A stretch of 64,000 nucleotides of DNA. Origin: Metellina segmentata. Its lineage: Eukaryota; Arthropoda; Arachnida; Araneae; Tetragnathidae. Positions 1 through 5,928 of the stretch are shown one piece after another (positions within the stretch are counted from its first letter, which is position 1; the number at the start of each line of letters is the position of its first letter). The stretch is taken from NCBI GenBank assembly GCA_947359465.1, contig OX375881.1, positions 124,073,967 to 124,137,966 on the forward strand, in the 5' to 3' direction. The notes beneath the pieces were generated by a model. The model saw nothing but the letters and a program-made list of their open reading frames with translations, did not search any database and was not told the DNA's origin. A program made the translations under genes and the position numbers.

Positions 1-11
1 TGACATTGCAC

Positions 12-620
12 CTATTTCTTTGCTGCCTTTTTAGGTGCAGCCTTTTTCGGTGTCTTTAATTTTTTTGCTTTGGGTGCTTTCGGTTTGGTGGCTTTGGATA
101 CCTTTTTCGGTGATTTTGGTTTGGCAACCTTCTTTGCAGCTGCTGCTGGCTTCTTTGGAGATGGCTTTTTCTTTTCTACTTTTGCTTTCGGTTTGGTTGC
201 TTTTTTGACTGGGGTCTTTGTTTTCTTGGCCACTGAAGCACTCTCCTTCTTGGGTTTTTTCTCTGTCGGTTTTCCGGGTTTAATTTTCGGCCCAGAAACG
301 CTTAGTTTGAAAGATCCACTTGCCCCTTTGCCTTTCGTTTGAACGAGAGCTCCACTGGCAACAGCACTTTTCAAGTATCTCTTGATGAATGGTGTCAGGC
401 GGTCCAGATCGACTTTGTTGTTTGCACCGATGTGTTTTTTGATAGCTTGAAGGGACGATCCTCCTCGTTCTTTTAGGTTTGCGATCGATTCAATGACCAT
501 TTCAGACACTTTAGGATGGGATGGTGCAGTTTTGGGTTTCTTTGTTGCTGCACTCTTCGCCTTTTTCTTAGGCGTGGCAGCGGCAGCAGGGGCTGAAACA
601 GCAACGGTATCTTCAGACAT
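12..620 (-). CDS. H1: Linker histone H1, unit U1
   Basis: Linker histone of 202 residues that binds nucleosome entry/exit DNA and compacts chromatin in the nucleus. The N-terminal tail (about residues 1-32) is rich in Ala, Lys and Pro. The winged-helix globular domain (about 33-107) starts at SHPKVSEMV and includes the [12 protein letters not shown] stretch. The C-terminal tail is almost wholly Lys/Ala/Pro with SPKK-type motifs. I chose the ATG at 620, which gives the usual [10 protein letters not shown] start; an in-frame ATG at 641 would add seven atypical residues. It is divergent from H3 across 207 bp. The stop is TAG at 12-14, and its mRNA 3' stem-loop lies left of the window; the copy in U2 shows it. 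Intronless, as expected of replication-dependent histone genes. Confidence 0.96.
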   Translation of the reverse strand: MSEDTVAVSAPAAAATPKKKAKSAATKKPKTAPSHPKVSEMVIESIANLKERGGSSLQAIKKHIGANNKVDLDRLTPFIKRYLKSAVASGALVQTKGKGASGSFKLSVSGPKIKPGKPTEKKPKKESASVAKKTKTPVKKATKPKAKVEKKKPSPKKPAAAAKKVAKPKSPKKVSKATKPKAPKAKKLKTPKKAAPKKAAKK

Positions 621-1238
<618 letters not shown>

Positions 1239-1273
1239 ATAGACTTTTTAGAAGACTAGTGTAATAAAAAAAA

Positions 1274-1289
1274 GGCCCTTATCAGGGCC
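1274..1289 (+). terminator. H3 mRNA 3' stem-loop, U1 (loop TATC)
   Basis: GGCCCT-TATC-AGGGCC: a six-base-pair stem and four-base loop, the standard 16-nt histone mRNA 3' signal bound by SLBP. The loop is TATC instead of the TTTC of H1, H2B and H4; loop positions 1 and 3 remain T. Confidence 0.9.
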
Positions 1290-1676
1290 AAAAAATTTAT
1301 ATCGTCGGCTTAGAGCAGACTCGTAAATTTGTGTTTGGGTCGAAGCTGAATCCTCGTGATTACACATATTTATTGTTATCTGTATACATAATACCACAGT
1401 GAATATTTTTATTGTTATCTATTTACAATATATGTATACATACAATAACACAATTAATATTTATTTTTATATACCTATAACACAATCAAGATGCCTCTCA
1501 TTTTCCGACCATTTGTCGTACATTGGCATGTTTGCCTCTTAATTACTTTCTGTTCGAAGCGAACGGTATATTGTTTGTTAGTAGCATGTAATGTAAACAC
1601 AGTAAATCCAAATACTAACGTTCACAGCCTGTGATAAAAAAAAAAATAAAGAAGGAGCAGCTTTGATATATTTGTT
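1290..1676. other. H3-H2A convergent spacer
   Basis: AT-rich spacer between the converging H3 and H2A mRNA ends. It contains TATTGTTATCT-type repeated motifs and TA-rich runs near 1370-1480 but no convincing gene. Equivalent copies are at 12571-12957, 18527-18913, 29821-30207, 35779-36165, 42575-42961, 52145-52531 and 58101-58487. Confidence 0.7.
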
Positions 1677-1692
1677 GGCCCTTAAAAGGGCC
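1677..1692 (-). terminator. H2A mRNA 3' stem-loop, U1 (loop TTTA)
   Basis: On the minus strand GGCCCT-TTTA-AGGGCC, 36 bp beyond the H2A stop. The loop ends in A rather than the C of H1, H2B and H4. A T-run lies on the plus strand next to it. Confidence 0.9.
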
Positions 1693-1728
1693 CTTTTTTT
1701 TTTAGTTGTTGTAAAGTTCGTTTGGAAA

Positions 1729-2103
1729 TTAAGCTTTCTTTTCGGTCTTTTTGGGAAGCAACACAGCCTGGATGTTTGGCAGTACACCGCCCTGGGCAAT
1801 GGTAACACCCGAGAGTAGCTTGTTCAACTCCTCATCGTTACGGATTGCGAGTTGGAGATGTCTAGGAATGATCCTAGTCTTCTTGTTATCTCTGGCAGCA
1901 TTACCAGCCAACTCGAGTACTTCAGCAGCCAAGTATTCCAAGACTGCAGCTAGGTACACTGGTGCACCAGCTCCAACTCGTTCGGCATAGTTGCCTTTCC
2001 TCAAAAGACGATGGATACGACCGACGGGAAACTGAAGTCCAGCACGGCTGGAACGAGTCTTGCTCTTTCCCTTAACTTTTCCGCCTTTGCCTCGACCTGA
2101 CAT
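1729..2103 (-). CDS. H2A: Core histone H2A, unit U1
   Basis: Core histone of 124 residues that dimerises with H2B. The N-tail starts [14 protein letters not shown]; the histone fold contains [21 protein letters not shown]; the acidic-patch segment ends NDEELNKLL; the C-tail ends [10 protein letters not shown], close to the insect form and lacking an SQ motif, so it is canonical H2A rather than H2A.X or H2A.Z. I took the ATG at 2103; the frame is open upstream to 2214 but that stretch contains the TATA box and is leader or promoter. It stands alone, with its own TATATAAA box, and converges on H3. Confidence 0.97.
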   Translation of the reverse strand: MSGRGKGGKVKGKSKTRSSRAGLQFPVGRIHRLLRKGNYAERVGAGAPVYLAAVLEYLAAEVLELAGNAARDNKKTRIIPRHLQLAIRNDEELNKLLSGVTIAQGGVLPNIQAVLLPKKTEKKA

Positions 2104-2180
2104 GATAAATGGTAGTTGGGAGTGAAACGGAGAGAGATAGAAAATTTTGTGTGTGAACGCCTGACGCAGGCCTTTATATA
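2104..2180 (-). promoter_or_regulatory. H2A leader and TATA box, U1; retrotransposon target site
   Basis: Minus-strand TATATAAA at 2173-2180. The 13-bp target CGTTCACACACAA (minus-strand sense, 2147-2159) lies 21-33 nt downstream of the TATA start and carries a TTCACA initiator-like sequence. This same site holds elements E3 and E4 in units U6 and U8. It is intact here. Confidence 0.8.
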
Positions 2181-2584
2181 ACCTCAGGAGCAATGTTTTC
2201 GCCCAGCGAATCAAAAGCGAGCGTTTTCACTGTCCAGCCCTCCAAAGCATCCCTTTTAATGTGTTAGATACACCGCAATGTTTTCCCCTTAGGGTCCAAT
2301 TATCCGAGTAGGATCATGTTACGAGATAAGCTGTCAATAGCTTCCCCCCCCCCTCGGCCAGTAGGGTTTCTTTCACTGATTGAAAGTTGACACCCTGGCT
2401 TCCTATTGCTCATTGTGATGGGTCGATTGACTAATCAGACATCGCAGTAACAAATGACACTCAACACAGCGTGCTCTTTTCTTTCCTTTGTGTGTTCAGG
2501 GGGAGGGGGCATCGTTATCGCAGGAAACCCGACTCTTTTGAAATCCTAATTGGTTTTTTATTGGTGTTTTGCTGTAAAACGAAT
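2181..2584. other. H2A upstream / 5S upstream spacer
   Basis: About 400 bp holding the distal H2A promoter and the 5S flank. A C-tract (near 2344-2354) and several ATTGG/ATTGA motifs are visible; no gene was recognised. Copies are at 13462-13865, 19418-19821, 30712-31115, 36671-37074, 47079-47482 and 53036-53439. Confidence 0.6.
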
Positions 2585-2703
2585 GCCAACGGCCATACCA
2601 TGGTGAACACACCGGTTCTCGTCCGATCACCGAAGTTAAGCACCTTCGGGCGCGGTCAGTACTTGGGAGGGTGACCACCTGGGAACACCGCGTGCCGTTG
2701 GCA
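2585..2703 (+). rRNA. 5S ribosomal RNA, unit U1
   Basis: About 119 nt with the terminal stem GCCAACGGCC pairing with the 3' GCCGTTGGC end. It contains the universal TCTCGTCCGATCACCGAAGT stretch (positions about 34-53 of the RNA), the box A region GTTAAGC, and a box C region with GGTGACCACCTGGGAAC. A T5 run right after (2706-2710) is the RNA polymerase III terminator. 5S RNA is a component of the large ribosomal subunit. It lies on the plus strand between H2A and H2B and occurs once in each histone unit. The 3' end is placed by homology to within one or two bases. Confidence 0.96.
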
Positions 2704-2767
2704 TCTTTTTACTTTTCGATTTACTTGATATTCATTTCATTTTGTTATGCACTTAGTTATTTAATAT

Positions 2768-2773
<6 letters not shown>

Positions 2774-2801
<28 letters not shown>
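2774..2801. repeat. (AT)n microsatellite, U1
   Basis: Uninterrupted AT dinucleotides, 28 bp here. U2 and U7 have about 26 bp at 14055-14080 and 53629-53654; the others are about 28 bp. It is one of very few differences between units. Confidence 0.95.
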
Positions 2802-2804
<3 letters not shown>

Positions 2805-3011
2805 TATAGTAAAAGAAAGACAGTTTCTAAACGCCGTGTTTTGCACAGATTATTTATTGAAGTGTTGATTTTGTACAGAGAGAGATATGCAATTACAAAT
2901 AGATGATAGAGGTTTTGGGAAAACAAGAACAACACATATTGAGTTAATTGAAGTAATTCTTAAAAAAAAAAAACGAATCTAAGTAATCATGTGTAGGCGA
3001 TTACTTACAAC

Positions 3012-3060
3012 TGTGACCCTCGTAGCAACAGGCTCTGGGTTCGAATCCCAGTCATGGCAT
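3012..3060 (+). repeat. tRNA-like / SINE-like fragment, U1
   Basis: The stretch CTGGGTTCGAATCCCAG is a perfect T-arm (five-base-pair stem, TTCGAAT loop) and a good RNA polymerase III B box. An A-box-like GTAGCAACAGG lies only about 9 nt upstream, so D and anticodon arms are missing, and no 5' acceptor strand complementary to TCATGGC is present. A decayed tRNA or tRNA-derived SINE piece is more likely than a working tRNA. Confidence 0.5.
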
Positions 3061-3116
3061 GCGTTCATGTAGTTAGTTATTATTTAAAAATCGTTTTATC
3101 TTAATTTGATGTAATT

Positions 3117-3156
3117 CCTCCGAGCGCTCCGGGACTTCGTCCCTCGCGCTCGGAGG
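3117..3156. repeat. GC-rich hairpin in 5S-H2B spacer, U1
   Basis: Arms CCTCCGAGCGC and GCGCTCGGAGG (11 bp) enclose a second hairpin GGGAC-TTC-GTCCC. It is much more GC-rich than its surroundings. Function unknown. Confidence 0.85.
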
Positions 3157-3323
3157 AGGCTCTTCGCGCGCCCTCCCATCCGCGTCCCATGCGTACCTCG
3201 TTTCGTGATTTTCACTCTCTCGCCCCAGCACAGACTTAATTTTTTGTATTGTCGCCTCATTATTCGCTCCTCCGCGTCACTTCATCGAACGGCACCTTTC
3301 GAGCGGAACCATACGAATTTGTT

Positions 3324-3339
3324 GGCCCTGAAAAGGGCC
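3324..3339 (-). terminator. H2B mRNA 3' stem-loop, U1
   Basis: Minus-strand GGCCCT-TTTC-AGGGCC, 28 bp past the H2B stop: the canonical histone mRNA 3' signal. Confidence 0.93.
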
Positions 3340-3367
3340 TTTTTTTTTTCCTCAACTGTCCATAAAT

Positions 3368-3742
3368 TTACTTGGAACTGGTATACTTGGTGACAGCCTT
3401 GGTTCCTTCAGACACAGCGTGCTTTGCGAGCTCACCGGGAAGCAAGAGTCGCACTGCGGTTTGAATTTCCCGACTCGTGATGGTGCTCCTCTTATTGTAG
3501 TGAGCCAAGCGAGATGATTCTGCTGCAATTCTTTCAAAGATGTCGTTCACGAAGGAATTCATGATTGACATAGCTTTGCTGCTAATTCCAGTGTCAGGAT
3601 GGACCTGTTTCAAGACTTTGTAAATGTAGATAGCGAAGGATTCCTTCCTGCGCTTCTTTCTCTTTTTTTTGTCACCAGCTCGGACGGCCTTTTGGGCCTT
3701 TCCGGCTTTCTTAACGGCTTTACCAGATGCTTGTGGAGGCAT
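3368..3742 (-). CDS. H2B: Core histone H2B, unit U1
   Basis: Core histone of 124 residues that dimerises with H2A. The basic N-tail begins [16 protein letters not shown] and runs into [11 protein letters not shown]; the histone fold contains [17 protein letters not shown]; the C-terminal helix ends AVTKYTSSK with the ubiquitinated-lysine context. I chose the ATG at 3742; the longer open frame upstream passes through the TATA region and is not coding. It is divergent from H4, and here the pair is separated further because element E1 sits in the H4 leader. Its own TATA box (3798-3805) and leader are intact. Confidence 0.97.
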   Translation of the reverse strand: MPPQASGKAVKKAGKAQKAVRAGDKKKRKKRRKESFAIYIYKVLKQVHPDTGISSKAMSIMNSFVNDIFERIAAESSRLAHYNKRSTITSREIQTAVRLLLPGELAKHAVSEGTKAVTKYTSSK

Positions 3743-3928
3743 GATCAGTCTTTTTCGATTGAATGTATGGATGAAACTTCGGTTCGAAAGGGGGGTCTTT
3801 ATATACATATTCCAAAGCACAATCATCCGCCAATCACAAATGCATGCGAGAAGGGTTGAGTGGTTTGGAGAAGGCATGCTCCTCCCCAGATAGGTATAAA
3901 AGAAGGTGCCACATTTTGCGTTTATGCA
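3743..3928. promoter_or_regulatory. Divergent H2B/H4 promoter, U1 (H4 side interrupted by E1)
   Basis: The H2B box is minus-strand TATATAAA at 3798-3805 and the H4 box is TATAAAA at 3895-3901; a CCAATCA motif lies near 3831. The H2B start region 3773-3784 (AACCGAAGTTTC in H2B sense) is the site that E2 uses in U3. The H4 start region 3917-3928 (TGCGTTTATGCA) is duplicated around E1. Confidence 0.8.
3917..3928 (+). repeat. Target-site duplication of E1, left copy
   Basis: TGCGTTTATGCA, repeated exactly at 9240-9251. It spans 22-33 nt downstream of the first T of the H4 TATA box. Confidence 0.95.
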
Positions 3929-4107
3929 GGATTCTGGGTTTAACCTCCGAACACAACGGCTGTGTTTTCACAACGCTCCCACTACCTGTTCGCTGTGTCC
4001 TTGCCCTGGCATTTCTGCTTCTTGTTGTGCACCCTGGTGCACTTCTGACTTTTCTTCCAACTCGTTCTCACTTTCAAGCTGTCCTTTTCAGGACTAGTTT
4101 TTAAGTG
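3929..4107 (+). promoter_or_regulatory. E1 5' UTR with two hairpins
   Basis: 179 nt. Hairpin 1 at 4027-4042 is GTGCAC-CCTG-GTGCAC. Hairpin 2 at 4081-4094 is GTCCT-TTTC-AGGAC, which shares the core CCTTTTCAGG with the host H2B and H4 stem-loops. Hairpin 2 ends 13 nt before the ORF1 ATG. E2 has both hairpins at matching distances. Confidence 0.8.
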
Positions 4108-5928
4108 ATGGAAAACAACATGGAGGATTCTCCAACCATCTCAACCAACCCTGACGACCTGACCTTGAGCCAAAACTCCACTACAACGGCTTACATCACT
4201 ACTTTTGGACCACCTACCAACGCCTCTCCTGACGAAGCTATCAAAAAGATTTATGAGCTTAGGAAGAGGTACTGTGAAGTAGACAAGCTCTTGCTCTTCT
4301 GCAAGGATCCCGATGCCCCCGAGACCAAAGCCTACCATGAGGAGGGTAAGCATCTTTTGTCTGTAATTCTGACCTTGTGTCAGAGTTACAATTACGAATT
4401 GTTTTCCCTTCCTGCCACCTATGAGGAATTTCTTCAAGTGGAGGCTGAGAAGAGTTTGGCCTCTCTGCCGCTCTCTCAGTCCATGGTAGGTCCCTCCGCC
4501 AACTTGCCTCCGTCCACTGACATTTCTGTGCCCTCAGCTAGCACTAGTCAGGCGAACTATGTTGTGCCTATTCCCACTGATGTATCTGTGTCTGCAACAG
4601 CGTCGGTCTCCGATGTCTCTGATGTTACTGACATTAATGCCTTTCGCCTTGTTGAAAACAAGAAACGTGCTCGGTTGAACCGGCAAAAAATAATCCAATC
4701 CAAAAAGCAACGCAATGTGGACAAGCTGTCAAAGCATCCCACATCTGCTCATGATTCACAACAATCCGATTCGGACATGGATGAGACAGAAGAGACTGAC
4801 GCTGCTGCACAGCCAAATTCTGCCAACCCCCCACCACAACCTAGGAAGAACAAAATTCCCCCTTTCTTTGTTCTTCCCCCAAAGAATTGGAGTGAACTCC
4901 TGTCTTACTTAAGACGTGTGACTCACTCCCTCAAATCCAAGCTGACTGGGCAGCACTTCAAATTGACTGTTGACACCGAGGAGGAATTCCGCATTATGCA
5001 GAGATTTCTACTTTCCCAAGGTGTTCAACACAAAACTTTTAAAATGGGCGAAGACCGACCAGTTAAAGTGGTCATACGTGGTCTCCCCATAAACTCTGAC
5101 ACCGAGCTGATTTGCGATGCCCTCAAATCTGAGGGGTTCAGCACTCACCGTATAAACCGCCTCTCCCGTCCTGGCACTAAACGTCCAATGCCCCTATTTT
5201 ATCTCCAAATCAACAACTCTTTGAAAGTTGAGGAGATCTACAATATTACCCACCTTCTCGGCACCGAAATTAAAATTGAGCGGTATCGAGGCAAGAAGTC
5301 CCCATCGCAATGTTACCGTTGCCAGGGGTTCTTCCATTCATCCGAATGTTGCACTCTTCCGCAGAAATGCGTTAGGTGTGCCGGTGCTCATTCCGCTAAG
5401 GATTGCACAAACGGATCTAATGCACCGCTCAAATGCGCAAACTGTGGTGGAGATCATAGCGCAAATTACCGGCGCTGTCCCCGCTTCCCCTCATCCGGTG
5501 CACGCAATCCCGGCACTGTTAAGAAACCGCAGTCCCAAACTGCGCCCCGACCCAACCAGCGCCAAGCCCCGGCTAGCAAAAAGCCATTACCTCGGCAGAA
5601 TCTGGCTACCTCTCGCCCTACGAGTGAAACAAATTCCTACGCCAATGTTCTTTCAGGACATATCAAGGAAGCTCCTCCCCCAACCAATCGAACTTGCGCA
5701 GAAGCACCTTCGCCGTCCTCGGCCGAGCATCTGTGCAAAGACACCCTATTGGCTGTCATGGAGTTGTTACAGGAGCCGAGTATAAATACTCAGCTCCTCC
5801 TCCAAGCTTTCAGAAACGCAATTCCGCAACTCCGTACGGCAACGGACGGAGTCGAGCGTGCGTGTTACATCTTCGAGCACTATGTTGCTCTCATAGGAAC
5901 TCCAATTGGACCACGGTCCCGAACCTAA
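4108..5928 (+). CDS. E1 ORF1, Gag-like nucleic-acid-binding protein
   Basis: A 606-residue protein expected to coat the element RNA and form the RNP. The N-terminal half is low-complexity, rich in Ser, Pro, Thr and Gln, with a basic segment (KKRARLNRQK) around residue 185. An RRM-like/PRE_C2HC-type region follows, with VVIRGLPIN near 330 and MPLFYLQINN near 370. Three zinc knuckles begin at Cys402: CX2CX4HX4C, CX2CX3HX4C and CX2CX3HX6C, the usual Jockey ORF1 set. Start: the ATG at 4108; a GTG just before it is ignored. The stop TAA (5926-5928) overlaps the ORF2 ATG as TAATG, suggesting termination-reinitiation. Confidence 0.93.
   Translation: MENNMEDSPTISTNPDDLTLSQNSTTTAYITTFGPPTNASPDEAIKKIYELRKRYCEVDKLLLFCKDPDAPETKAYHEEGKHLLSVILTLCQSYNYELFSLPATYEEFLQVEAEKSLASLPLSQSMVGPSANLPPSTDISVPSASTSQANYVVPIPTDVSVSATASVSDVSDVTDINAFRLVENKKRARLNRQKIIQSKKQRNVDKLSKHPTSAHDSQQSDSDMDETEETDAAAQPNSANPPPQPRKNKIPPFFVLPPKNWSELLSYLRRVTHSLKSKLTGQHFKLTVDTEEEFRIMQRFLLSQGVQHKTFKMGEDRPVKVVIRGLPINSDTELICDALKSEGFSTHRINRLSRPGTKRPMPLFYLQINNSLKVEEIYNITHLLGTEIKIERYRGKKSPSQCYRCQGFFHSSECCTLPQKCVRCAGAHSAKDCTNGSNAPLKCANCGGDHSANYRRCPRFPSSGARNPGTVKKPQSQTAPRPNQRQAPASKKPLPRQNLATSRPTSETNSYANVLSGHIKEAPPPTNRTCAEAPSPSSAEHLCKDTLLAVMELLQEPSINTQLLLQAFRNAIPQLRTATDGVERACYIFEHYVALIGTPIGPRSRT

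Larger units (their letters stand above)
2704..3323. other. 5S-H2B spacer, U1: (AT)n, tRNA-like piece and GC hairpin
   Basis: Contains an (AT) tract at 2774-2801, whose length differs between units; a tRNA-like fragment at 3012-3060; and a strong GC-rich hairpin at 3117-3156. The remaining sequence is AT-rich and shows no gene. Confidence 0.75.

Noticed and set aside
2104..2214. 37-residue N-terminal extension of H2A (and similar extensions of H2B and H4)
   Set aside because: The extended frames run through the TATA boxes and target sites; canonical histone starts are [16 protein letters not shown] and MSGRGKGG.
2471..2678. Small frames across the 5S gene
   Set aside because: They overlap a clear 5S rRNA gene and show no protein similarity that I recognise.
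4025..4044. E1 5' hairpin as an internal promoter element
   Set aside because: No known Jockey downstream promoter motif is recognised there; kept only as an RNA structure.
5694..5927. N-terminal extension of E1 ORF2 upstream of 5928
   Set aside because: The stretch overlaps conserved ORF1 sequence in another frame and has no ATG; ORF2 proteins of E2-E4 start at the position equivalent to 5928.
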